9,153 nucleotides of DNA, taken from assembly GCA_964454545.1 (NCBI GenBank), contig CAYVTI010000062.1, positions 1-9,153 of the forward strand, in the 5' to 3' direction. Each line of letters begins with the position of its first letter. The first letter of the stretch is position 1. The translations under genes were made by a program, and so were the position numbers. Below the pieces are notes generated by a model, which had not been told where the DNA came from, searched no databases, and saw nothing but the letters and a program-made list of their open reading frames with translations. Origin of the DNA: JABCZZ01 sp964454545 (GTDB lineage Bacteria > Pseudomonadota > Alphaproteobacteria > Rickettsiales > JABCZZ01). Positions 1-6,277 of this stretch are shown piece by piece.

Positions 1-98
1 GACACTGTCCGGCTGGCGATATCCAGTTCTTCTTGCGTAATAGGCATAGCAAGATTATCCTGAGAAAGTATTTCGTTGGGTTGGGAGGCATGGCTCAT
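1..98 (-). CDS. N-terminus of the next replication-module gene (runs off the window)
   Basis: The frame starts at an ATG at 98 and stays open to the window edge, giving 32 codons beginning MSHASQPNEIL. The start is well supported. A GGAGG Shine-Dalgarno lies a few bases upstream, and the ATG overlaps the TGA stop of the preceding 100-aa gene in an ATGA configuration, the usual sign of translational coupling. The visible residues are polar and carry no recognisable motif. In P4-like islands the gene after a short primase-N-terminus-like protein is often a large DUF927 or DUF3987 primase/helicase. That assignment comes from context only; nothing in these 32 residues proves it. Confidence 0.6.
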   Translation of the reverse strand, partial: MSHASQPNEILSQDNLAMPITQEELDIASRTV

Positions 99-397
99 AG
101 CGTCCTCCCAATCATACCGGCAAGCAGTCCCACTGCCTCGCTCTGGGAAATCGCCTGGACGTAAGCAATAAGTGACGTAATATCGCCTCCACTTGCACCA
201 ACAGCGAAATCAGCCCAGCGTCCGGTCAGCAGGTTAACTTTGAAACTGCCAAGCCCCGTATCCGCCCGACGCGGATTGATGGCCGTGTACTCATGTCCGG
301 CAGTCTTTCCATTCGGCAGAATGCGCCTCACTATGGCAGGGAGCAGCGGTAGCGCCGCCTCGTGCATCTGTCGGTAAATATAGTTATCCGTCTTCAT
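95..397 (-). CDS. Small primase-N-terminus-like protein of the replication module
   Basis: This is a 100-aa soluble protein. The central stretch (GLGSFKVNLLTGRWADFA, then GGDITSLIAYV) has the pattern of the N-terminal nucleic-acid-binding region that precedes phage and plasmid primases: short beta strands, a GRW-D-FA turn, then a GGD-SL helix. No cysteines are present, so any ancestral CHC2-type zinc site is lost. ATG 397 is preferred because GGAGAG sits directly upstream; an in-frame GTG at 409 would add four residues. The gene lies 25 bp after the helix-turn-helix gene and its stop overlaps the next start by 4 bp, so the three are probably co-transcribed. I infer a role as an accessory to the island's primase/helicase. 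The family resemblance is from memory and the exact biochemical role is not shown. Confidence 0.7.
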   Translation of the reverse strand: MKTDNYIYRQMHEAALPLLPAIVRRILPNGKTAGHEYTAINPRRADTGLGSFKVNLLTGRWADFAVGASGGDITSLIAYVQAISQSEAVGLLAGMIGRTL

Positions 398-421
398 CTC
401 TCTCTCCACTTCCCTTGCAAA

Positions 422-622
422 TTAAAGATGAACATTCTGCTCAAGAAATGCCTGCAAATCGGCCAGCCGGTATTTAACCAAGCGGCCAACCTTGATGTAC
501 GGCAGCGGATGCCGTTTCGTGGTTGCCCATACCGCCAGCGTGTTTTCCTTCACGCCGAGAAACTCGGCGGCGGCCTTGCGGGTAAGAAGTGACGTATTTG
601 CCTGTATAGCTGCGGATAGCAT
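422..622 (-). CDS. AlpA/excisionase-like helix-turn-helix DNA-binding protein
   Basis: This 66-aa protein is a single winged helix-turn-helix of the excisionase/MerR-like class (HTH_17/AlpA). Residues ~13-33 (LLTRKAAAEFLGVKENTLAVW) form the HTH, followed by the wing PLPYIKVGRLVKYRLADL and a C-terminal helix. Proteins of this kind act as recombination directionality factors or as activators of integrase and replication genes in P4-like islands. ATG 622 has GAGG eight bases upstream. A GTG at 658 in the same frame would add 12 residues that resemble no part of the family, so I prefer 622. It heads the replication cluster and is separated from the cargo genes by a hairpin (706-732) and a short palindrome (661-676) that could be its own operator. 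The fold is clear; whether it acts mainly as excisionase or transcription factor cannot be told. Confidence 0.85.
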   Translation of the reverse strand: MLSAAIQANTSLLTRKAAAEFLGVKENTLAVWATTKRHPLPYIKVGRLVKYRLADLQAFLEQNVHL

Positions 623-660
623 GATGAACCTCGCTTTGTGTTGATGAAACGAGGTCACTC

Positions 661-676
661 TATGTCAAAGGACATA
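661..676. promoter_or_regulatory. Perfect inverted repeat upstream of the AlpA-like gene
   Basis: The arms TATGTC and GACATA (6 bp, perfect) flank a 4-bp spacer, 39 bp upstream of the ATG at 622. A TTGACA hexamer on the minus strand (663-668) lies inside the palindrome, but I found no good -10 at 16-18 bp, so a full promoter is not demonstrated. The placement fits an operator for the small HTH protein or a phage-type repressor. Confidence 0.35.
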
Positions 677-705
677 CAAGAATAAGGGAGGTGGGCTGTG
701 CTGAT

Positions 706-732
706 GGGTACCCCCTCTGCTGAAGGGCACCC
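706..732 (-). terminator. GC-rich hairpin just after the zinc-ribbon gene
   Basis: On the minus strand, two bases after the TAG stop at 735-737, GGGTGCCC and GGGTACCC can pair over 8 bp (one G-T wobble) around an 11-nt loop. No T-tract follows, so this is not a textbook intrinsic terminator. It may protect the mRNA 3' end, act as a Rho-assisted terminator, or separate the cargo operon from the AlpA-like gene. Confidence 0.4.
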
Positions 733-734
733 CT

Positions 735-1664
735 CTAATAAGGCTGAGGAAGTCCGGAAATGCGATCCGTCAACCCTTTTTCCTTTAGTACATCCTTGGC
801 GGCATTCAGCACCATCTGCCCAGAAAGTCTTTGCTGTTTGCCATTTTTATCAGAATAAGTCAGAAGGTTGGCATGTTCGCTTTCTATTTTCTGCCGTATG
901 TCAGGGTGCATCATCCCAATAAACAGCCCATTGATATTCTGCTGGATAAATCCCTTTAATTGCTCTCTGCATTGCTGGCGCGGATCACTTGCCACTTTTA
1001 CCTGCGCAGCATATTGCTTTACACTGTTTTTTCCGGCAAACGTGTCCTCCGGCCATCGCCAGCTTATGTCATTGCCGTTGTAGGAAAGGCATGATGCCAC
1101 GCTGATCATCTGAATATCCCGATGCTGTACCGGTACCGGCTTGCGGCTCAAATGCAACACAATGGCAGGATCGTCCTTTTGTTTCTGCTGCACTATAATC
1201 TGCTGGCGTGTGTTCGCATCCTGCCAAGTGCTGCCACGCATCAGATGTAATTCGTAACGCGTGCTTCCCTGCTGGTGATGTCCCAGAAAATAGATGCCAT
1301 CATCCACTCGCTCTGGATCGGCATCGTGTTGTAGCAACCGGCACAGCCATACTGCCAGTCCGGTAATGTCGGCATGGTATTCCAAGGGTTCATTCGCATG
1401 TATAGCAAATACTGCGCCACAGGTATCACAGATAGCATTAAGGGAATCACCACCTCGCTGGGTATCGGCGCTGGCTCCGCACTCTACGCAGGCGGGATTG
1501 CCATAAACGATTTTTATCAGGCCGGATGCAACCAGATGTTCAGCCAACTGGGAGGACACAGTAGGTATCTCATGCTGCCTGAATGTTATATCCCCTTCCG
1601 AGTGTAAGACATCCAGCCGTGCCAGCATATCATATATCAGTTTAAGGGGCGGGTGCTGTGACAT
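735..1664 (-). CDS. Unrecognised zinc-ribbon protein, second gene of the unknown cargo pair
   Basis: I do not recognise this 309-aa protein. Residues 1-55 look like a mainly helical, winged-helix-like segment. A four-cysteine zinc ribbon follows: C59-x2-C62 and C79-x2-C82. Residues ~90-190 are mixed alpha/beta with regularly spaced hydrophobic strands (DDGIYFLG, RYELHLMRG, PAIVLHLSR), and the C-terminal ~110 residues are helical and charged. There is no signal peptide or membrane segment, so it is probably cytosolic. A TTG at 1685 would give 316 aa, but ATG 1664 is preferred. Neither has a clear Shine-Dalgarno. The start lies inside the 3' end of the 434-aa gene (23-bp overlap, different frame), which suggests translational coupling and a partner relation. 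The zinc ribbon suggests nucleic-acid or protein binding. A defence role is inferred only from the neighbouring abiE pair. Confidence 0.8.
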   Translation of the reverse strand: MSQHPPLKLIYDMLARLDVLHSEGDITFRQHEIPTVSSQLAEHLVASGLIKIVYGNPACVECGASADTQRGGDSLNAICDTCGAVFAIHANEPLEYHADITGLAVWLCRLLQHDADPERVDDGIYFLGHHQQGSTRYELHLMRGSTWQDANTRQQIIVQQKQKDDPAIVLHLSRKPVPVQHRDIQMISVASCLSYNGNDISWRWPEDTFAGKNSVKQYAAQVKVASDPRQQCREQLKGFIQQNINGLFIGMMHPDIRQKIESEHANLLTYSDKNGKQQRLSGQMVLNAAKDVLKEKGLTDRISGLPQPY

Positions 1665-2946
1665 GCACGAATACGGATTGCCCAATGGAACCGGGAAGCG
1701 GCAATTCCATCCTTTCCTTCAAAATGTCAGCACCACGCAGGAACCGCCTTATTTCCTCGTCCTCCGGCTCATGGTGCAGGTTGCTTTCCCCTTTACTGTT
1801 AATAGTAAAGGTCTTGGAAATGCGCTGCTGTTCAAAATCATCCCAGTATACCGCCACCATTTCAGCATGCGTAATCTTTATACCATTTAGTTGCCAGAAT
1901 CCCTTGTCCGGGTTATCCAGCCAGACAATGGTCTTGAGCATCCTGTGCATATCTCCGCTGTGGTCTTTCTCAAGTATGGATTTCTTTGATAGCCTGAGAT
2001 TAAGCGTATTTTCCCAGTAAGGGAAATTCTGCCGGGTAATCCTGATTGCCTGCGGAAAAATCTTTTCTACTTTGTATTGCTGCGGGTATGTCACGGATAG
2101 CGGCTGGTTCCCGGCAACCAGTTTCTGAAGTGCCTCAAGGTCATATATTTCATTATCCTTGGGTTTGCTTTCCACATTCTTACCGAACAGCACGGAAGCG
2201 CATGCCTGGTGCATTGCGCTGCGCATTGCCGTATCTTCCGCCATGACATCCACCGAATGCGCTTTTGCATCCAGCAGAAATACGATTTCCATAACAGGCT
2301 TGGTAAAGCGTTCTACGATTTTGTCCTGCTCCCATTCCCGGCTTGCGGTCGGCGAATCCTGCAAATCCATTATCAGGTAACGCTTGCCCTCATGCTCAAA
2401 CTGCGTCATCTGGCAAGCGTGGCCGCGTCCCTGTGCAACAAGAATGTCCTTTACTTCATCACGGAGTGCATCAAATATTGTCTGATCAGCAGGAAAATTC
2501 TCCCCTGAATAATACCGCCGCTGCCAGTAGCGTTTGCTGGGGCTGGTATGCAGGCTGATAATGAAATATTCATGCACCGGCACGGGATACAGTATCCCCA
2601 GCCGGATAACCTGCTCCGCCTCCGTATTGCAGAATTTTAGCATATCCTGATCAATGGTGCATCCCTTGCTGGTGACATACTTGATCAGATTGGGCACTGC
2701 CTTGCGCTGCTGGTGAAAGAAATATCCCACCCTCAGCAGGGAGTATGCTTTATGTTCAATATCCTGTGTGCTGGTGAGAAAGGCATGTGCAGCTTCCTGA
2801 AGCAGTGTTTTACTTTTTTTGTTCCGCAATTCTGCATGCTTGGTAATAAATTCAAAATCGAAATAACCGCATACTTCATATATGCCATCTACGGAGAGCA
2901 GTTTCAGTGTTTTGGGAATAGTAAAATCTTTGAACGGATTTTTCAT
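1642..2946 (-). CDS. Unrecognised 434-aa protein, first gene of the unknown cargo pair
   Basis: I cannot assign this protein to a known family. It is soluble, with no signal peptide or membrane helices. The first ~120 residues are helical and Lys-rich, with a possible DNA-binding-like segment. A central alpha/beta region of ~130-240 includes HEYFIISLHTS, then KRYWQRRYY, and KRYLIMDLQDSP, which contains a conserved-looking D-L-Q-D. The C-terminal ~200 residues alternate strands and charged helices and end in a DEEIRRFLRGADIL helix. ATG 2946 is chosen because AGAGGGG lies about 6 bases upstream. An in-frame ATG at 3000 (GTAGGGCGG just before it) would add 18 residues and cannot be excluded. A near-consensus promoter lies 75-105 bp upstream of ATG 2946. 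Its 3' end overlaps the zinc-ribbon gene by 23 bp, so the two form an operon. The D-L-Q-D motif could be catalytic, but I have no evidence for a nuclease or any other activity. Confidence 0.8.
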   Translation of the reverse strand: MKNPFKDFTIPKTLKLLSVDGIYEVCGYFDFEFITKHAELRNKKSKTLLQEAAHAFLTSTQDIEHKAYSLLRVGYFFHQQRKAVPNLIKYVTSKGCTIDQDMLKFCNTEAEQVIRLGILYPVPVHEYFIISLHTSPSKRYWQRRYYSGENFPADQTIFDALRDEVKDILVAQGRGHACQMTQFEHEGKRYLIMDLQDSPTASREWEQDKIVERFTKPVMEIVFLLDAKAHSVDVMAEDTAMRSAMHQACASVLFGKNVESKPKDNEIYDLEALQKLVAGNQPLSVTYPQQYKVEKIFPQAIRITRQNFPYWENTLNLRLSKKSILEKDHSGDMHRMLKTIVWLDNPDKGFWQLNGIKITHAEMVAVYWDDFEQQRISKTFTINSKGESNLHHEPEDEEIRRFLRGADILKERMELPLPGSIGQSVFVHVTAPAP

Positions 2947-3022
2947 GGTCGCCCCTCTGAAGTTAATTTCACAGGCAGCACCAAATACATTCTGAATCAT
3001 CCGCCCTACTGTACGGGATAGG

Positions 3023-3051
3023 AATATAGCATAAATATAAACTTATGTTAA
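3023..3051 (-). promoter_or_regulatory. Sigma70-type promoter for the unknown two-gene operon
   Basis: On the minus strand, TTAACA (3046-3051, one mismatch to the -35 consensus) and TATATT (3023-3028, one mismatch to the -10 consensus) are separated by exactly 17 bp of AT-rich sequence. The predicted transcript start is near 3016. That leaves about 70 nt of leader to ATG 2946 or about 15 nt to ATG 3000. The promoter makes this pair an independently expressed cassette, separate from abiE. Confidence 0.7.
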
Positions 3052-3057
3052 TAGACA

Positions 3058-3072
3058 ATCGTTTATAACGAT
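3058..3072. promoter_or_regulatory. Palindrome just upstream of the -35 box, candidate operator
   Basis: ATCGTT and AACGAT, perfect 6-bp arms around a 3-bp centre, lie 6 bp upstream of the -35 hexamer of the unknown pair. This position suits either an activator or a repressor. The abiEii stop is at 3103-3105, so the palindrome falls in the short space between the two cassettes. No T-tract follows, so a terminator is less likely. Confidence 0.4.
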
Positions 3073-3102
3073 GGACGGCGATGCAGGAAGTTATACCTAC
3101 AG

Positions 3103-4026
3103 TTACAGTGCAAAAACCTCTTCCAGTTTGTTCACCATTGCCACATGCTTCTTTTTGTCCTGCGCCGCCAGCTTCCGCACGTTCTGCAACTTCCACTTCA
3201 CCGCCGGTAAGTCCTGCAACCGCGCCATCTTGCTCAGGCTCCAGTCCGGCTCTCCGCGCTTGAAGCCAAGCAGCAATTCCCGGTCATTGTCCGTAAGCAG
3301 CGCATTGATTTCCTTGACCAGCCGGACACGGGAATTCTCATAATCATTATAGGTAAACGGCTTCAAGGCCATACCCTGAAACTGACTGGCAAAGACCTGC
3401 CGCTGATCCTGGAAGTTTGGTTTCAGCATCTCATGGATTGGCCGGTTATGACTGAGCAGCGCGGCAATAAAACCGTCTTTGATGTCTCCCGTAATGCCGC
3501 CTGCCTGGAATAGCTGGTGAATATCGAACAGATCACGCGGATGCTGGCGATCCAGCGCAGCACATATCTTCCCGCCGAACAGTTCCGCATTGGAGATAAC
3601 CTGCATCGCCGCGAATTTACCAAATTCCTTCTGCGCGGCTGCTGACAACTGCCGGGTTTCGGCAGGCTTGATATGTCCGCGCATGATAGTGTTCACCTCT
3701 ATCTTCACCTGCGCGTTTTTCAGGTTGCATAGCAGTTTTGCTTCCGGGTCTTTGCCCGCCCGCACCGTTTCCATCTGTATGCCGGAAAATGCCCTTTTTA
3801 TCCCGTCCTTAATTCTGGCAAGCGCCTCCGCTATGGCAGTCAAAGCTGTTTGCCTGTCATCAAACGGCAGGTACGCCAGGTCAATATCCACCGAGAGCCG
3901 GGGCATGTCCCAGACAAACATATTGATTGCGGTGCCGCCCTTGAGCGCAAAACATTTTTCCTGTGCGACATACGGAATGATGCCGATCAGCAAATCAACC
4001 TGTGCTCTGTACTGCGGGATTATCAT
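3103..4026 (-). CDS. abiEii: AbiEii/AbiGii-family nucleotidyltransferase toxin (type IV toxin-antitoxin)
   Basis: This 307-aa protein is full length for the family. Its N-terminal nucleotidyltransferase core has the motif KGGTAINMF (G30, G31, T32) followed by SVDIDLAY with the metal-binding pair D47 and D49. K108/E110 fall in KIEV, and the later KICAALDRQHPRDLFD has K153, R160, R164, D165 and D168, as expected for this DUF1814-type toxin. AbiEii proteins are GTP-binding nucleotidyltransferases, and some homologues modify tRNA. They stop growth and cause abortive phage infection or stabilise mobile elements. All the motif residues are present, so the toxin is probably active. Its ATG overlaps the abiEi stop by 4 bp (ATGA, 4023-4026), giving antitoxin-first order and translational coupling. 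The target in this host is unknown. Confidence 0.93.
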   Translation of the reverse strand: MIIPQYRAQVDLLIGIIPYVAQEKCFALKGGTAINMFVWDMPRLSVDIDLAYLPFDDRQTALTAIAEALARIKDGIKRAFSGIQMETVRAGKDPEAKLLCNLKNAQVKIEVNTIMRGHIKPAETRQLSAAAQKEFGKFAAMQVISNAELFGGKICAALDRQHPRDLFDIHQLFQAGGITGDIKDGFIAALLSHNRPIHEMLKPNFQDQRQVFASQFQGMALKPFTYNDYENSRVRLVKEINALLTDNDRELLLGFKRGEPDWSLSKMARLQDLPAVKWKLQNVRKLAAQDKKKHVAMVNKLEEVFAL

Positions 4027-4784
4027 GCTTCCAACTCTGATGGCACGGTTATCTGATATTTGCTATTATATACGCCTTGTCTGACAATGCTTCTTTTGCC
4101 TTTTCCCAAATCAACCGCTTTGGTGTTAAGGTATGAAAGCCACGGATGATTGGCCTTTTCCGCCATATAAAGAAACAGCCGCTTTACCTTCACGGAAGAG
4201 CATTGTTCCAGCAGTTCCTGCAATACGGCAGGCCGCAATCCGGCCAGCCCTTCCATGATATGATAGCATTCAACTAAATCCAGGTGCTTCGGCGCAAGGT
4301 ACAGGCATTCCAATATCGCCCGCTCCAGAGAGGATAGGGTTATGCTGAATGTCTTGTCTTCATATTCAGTTAATGCCTTACTCTCCGGCAGGAAAGTCGT
4401 CCGGTAAAATTCTATCTCTCCCTCCCATTGCTGCTCCCTGAACCATTTAGGCAGGGTCATTCTGAGGCTGCTGAATAGCTGTATGTTTTCCTTGAAGCGC
4501 ACATAATGACCAGCCCCCTGCAATACGGCGGCAGTTAATCCTCCTGCATGAACGGGTAGCTTTGCCTCTTTTTGCAGGGTGTACAGAGCGCCCTTCCAGT
4601 TTATAGTGTCGCCATACCTCTTAAATGCCCCGACTCCCAGCGGTTCTATCCACCCGCTTTTCTGGTAATGGGCTTGCAACTGCCTGGATATATCCTTTTC
4701 TTCCAACCAATGCGTCATCGCTACCGTACCCGGCAGCCAGGATTGCAGTAATTGGTTTATTTTTGTTTGATTATGTATAGTCAT
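4023..4784 (-). CDS. abiEi: AbiEi-family antitoxin and autoregulator (type IV toxin-antitoxin)
   Basis: This 253-aa protein has an N-terminal winged-helix domain (about residues 1-90, including LQAHYQKSGWIEPLGVGAFKR, then WKGALYTLQ and GGLTAAVLQG). A C-terminal AbiEi antitoxin domain follows (TFSITLSSLERAILECLYLAPKHLD, then HIMEGLAGLRP), ending in a basic strand region. In characterised systems AbiEi neutralises the toxin without forming a stable complex and represses its own operon through the winged helix. ATG 4784 begins the family-typical N-terminus. The next Met, at residue 23, would remove part of the winged helix. The predicted transcript start is only about 3 nt upstream, so the mRNA is nearly leaderless. 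The gene precedes abiEii with a 4-bp overlap. No truncation or frameshift is seen. Confidence 0.9.
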   Translation of the reverse strand: MTIHNQTKINQLLQSWLPGTVAMTHWLEEKDISRQLQAHYQKSGWIEPLGVGAFKRYGDTINWKGALYTLQKEAKLPVHAGGLTAAVLQGAGHYVRFKENIQLFSSLRMTLPKWFREQQWEGEIEFYRTTFLPESKALTEYEDKTFSITLSSLERAILECLYLAPKHLDLVECYHIMEGLAGLRPAVLQELLEQCSSVKVKRLFLYMAEKANHPWLSYLNTKAVDLGKGKRSIVRQGVYNSKYQITVPSELEA

Positions 4785-4807
4785 ATTTTACCTATTATGA
4801 CTAAAAT
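4785..4807. promoter_or_regulatory. Inverted repeat over the abiE -10 box, candidate AbiEi operator
   Basis: The arms ATTTTA and TAAAAT (6 bp, perfect) are separated by 11 bp and straddle the -10 hexamer and the transcript start. AbiEi proteins are known to autorepress by binding inverted repeats in their own promoter, so the position fits. The arms are AT-rich and short, so chance is a real alternative. Confidence 0.4.
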
Positions 4808-4822
4808 AAACCAATATGTCAA
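4794..4822 (-). promoter_or_regulatory. Strong abiE promoter overlapping the int stop codon
   Basis: On the minus strand, TTGACA (4817-4822, perfect -35) and CATAAT (4794-4799, one mismatch) are separated by exactly 17 bp. The -35 box covers the integrase stop codon (4819-4821). The expected transcript start is near 4787, about 3 nt before the abiEi ATG, leaving no room for a Shine-Dalgarno. Separate transcription of abiE independent of int is therefore likely. Confidence 0.75.
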
Positions 4823-6134
4823 GCAGTTCGCTTCTTAACCACCCCAAACATGGCCTCCGTCGCCCGTTCCACGGAAGCCCTCACAGGGTCAATATTCAGC
4901 CGCTCATATATCGCCGTCGCCTGCTGGCTCTTGTGGCCAAGGGACTTCCCGATGATAGCCGTAGTCGCGCCGGTTGCCGCCTGCCAGCTACCGAGGGTGC
5001 GGCGCAGATCGTGAATGCGTATGTCCATCAACCCGCCAGGCAGTTCAATCTTTTCCTTTTTTGCAAGCTGGATTACAGCCCGGTACAGTGCATCAGCAGA
5101 ACACCCTTGCCCAAGCCCTTTCTCCGCCTTTTCCGCTAGTTTTGATACACCCTCATCCAGCCGCCACAATTTTAGGGTAGCATTGCGGCAAATCCTCTTC
5201 CAAGGCTTTTTGGGGTCTGCAAGATGCCCCTCCGCACCGTTTCCGGGAAACACAAATACGCTGCCAGCACCAGCTTGCTTATTCAGTTGCTTTCGTTGCA
5301 GCAGCACCTCTATTGCCTGCTCCGTAAGCGGGACAGTCAGAGGCTCGCCATTCTTGGTTTCCGGTATCCGCCATGTTTTGGTATCAAAGTTTATCTCGTT
5401 CCAACGCATGGACAATACATTGCTTTTCCGTGCGCCGGTCAGCAGGGCAATCAGGATATAATCCCTGGCAACGGTATTCTCCTCCTCCGCTAATGCCTCA
5501 AACAGGCAGGGCAGTTCATCCGCCTGCAAAAAACGGTCGCGGGACTTTTCTTTGAATTTCTTTATCCCTGCCGTGGGATTTATGCCATCCCAGCCCCACT
5601 CTATGGCTTTATTATAAATAGCACGTATGCGCTCCAGTATCCGGTTAGCCTGATACAAACCGTTCTCATTATGAATGGCCTCATGCAGCCGTTGTATTTC
5701 CTGCTTGGATATTTGTGACGCCTTCTTTTTGAACCAGTGCGAAAGGAATTTATTAACCTCGCGTTCATCATATTCCCAAGAGCGCTTAAATTTCTTGCTA
5801 TAGCGCTCCATGAATTGATTAAACATCTCGCCAAAAGTTATGTCCTGCCGGAGTTTCTGCTTTTCCGCATTGGGATTCTTGCCCCCAGCAACCGCCGCCT
5901 TTGCTTTCAAAGCATCCTTACGCGCATTCTCCACCGTAAGCTCAGGAAAGTTGCCCAGGATAATACGCTCGTCCTTCCCGTGAATACGCTTGCGGACAAA
6001 GAAGGTAACGCTGCCGGTTGCCGTGATGTAGAGCGCCAGCCCTTTTTCTTTTTGTCCTTATAATACTCCCTGCCACTGGCCGGGGCGGAAAGATTCTTGA
6101 TTGCCGCCTGGGTAAAATTGAATGTGGTTTTCAT
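4819..6134 (-). CDS. int: P4-like tyrosine integrase, interrupted by one frameshift near its N-terminus
   Basis: Frame-corrected length is about 438 aa, normal for P4-type integrases. The N-terminal DUF4102-like arm-binding domain (MKTTFNFTQAAIKNL, then GLALYIT and GNFPELTVENAR) precedes a SAM-like core-binding domain (~100-195) and a C-terminal catalytic domain. All catalytic residues are visible: R236 (LLTGARKSN), K261 (ETKNG), H375 and R378 (IHDLRRT), H401 (LGHKS) and Y410 (AIYERL). A helical insertion of about 40 residues lies before the HDLRR motif. The first ~32 codons are in one frame and the rest in the -1 frame. The switch falls in A5-G-A5-GGG (minus strand, 6041-6053). One extra A in the first run would restore the expected DKKEKGLAL. 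It is therefore a sequencing slip, a recent inactivation, or rescue by slippage. The gene lies next to the tRNA-fMet scar, its presumed target. Confidence 0.85.
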
Positions 6135-6137
6135 AGT

Positions 6138-6159
6138 CTGGTGCCGCACTGGTGCCGCA
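6138..6159. repeat. Perfect tandem 11-bp direct repeat at the int start
   Basis: CTGGTGCCGCA occurs twice with no gap. The repeat begins 4 bp upstream of the int ATG (6134), where the ribosome-binding site would be. Such repeats beside att sites of P4-like elements are typically arm-type or excisionase-binding sites. Binding here would also repress int. No Shine-Dalgarno is seen before the ATG. Confidence 0.6.
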
Positions 6160-6277
6160 AAATTGGTGAATATCGGTAAAAATAGATGACTTTGGTAAAA
6201 CCAAGATATAGGCTCTACTAACTGAAATGTAAATATAAATATAGATATATAAAATCTGGTAAATTATATGGCCGTGT
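6160..6277. promoter_or_regulatory. AT-rich int/att regulatory region with repeated GGTAAA motifs
   Basis: This stretch between int and the tRNA scar is very AT-rich. It holds three close copies of a GGTAAA motif (6175-6180, 6194-6199, 6258-6263), the middle one inside a small palindrome TTGGT-AAA-ACCAA (6192-6204). A minus-strand TATAAT occurs at 6263-6268 but lacks a convincing -35. I read the region as Int arm-type sites and a bendable DNA segment for the intasome. No gene is present. Confidence 0.4.

Noticed and set aside
3590..4084. 164-aa plus-strand frame
   Set aside because: It lies antisense to abiEii, which has all its catalytic motifs. The plus frame is a codon-bias shadow with Cys/Ser-rich, unpatterned sequence.
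5015..5461. 148-aa plus-strand frame opposite the integrase
   Set aside because: It is antisense to the integrase catalytic domain, has low-complexity Ser/Phe/Arg composition and no start signals.
5913..5934. GTG at 5934 as the integrase start
   Set aside because: Family-typical sequence (GLALYIT through GNFPELT) continues upstream in the same frame to the slippery run, and the true N-terminus is recovered in the neighbouring frame from ATG 6134.
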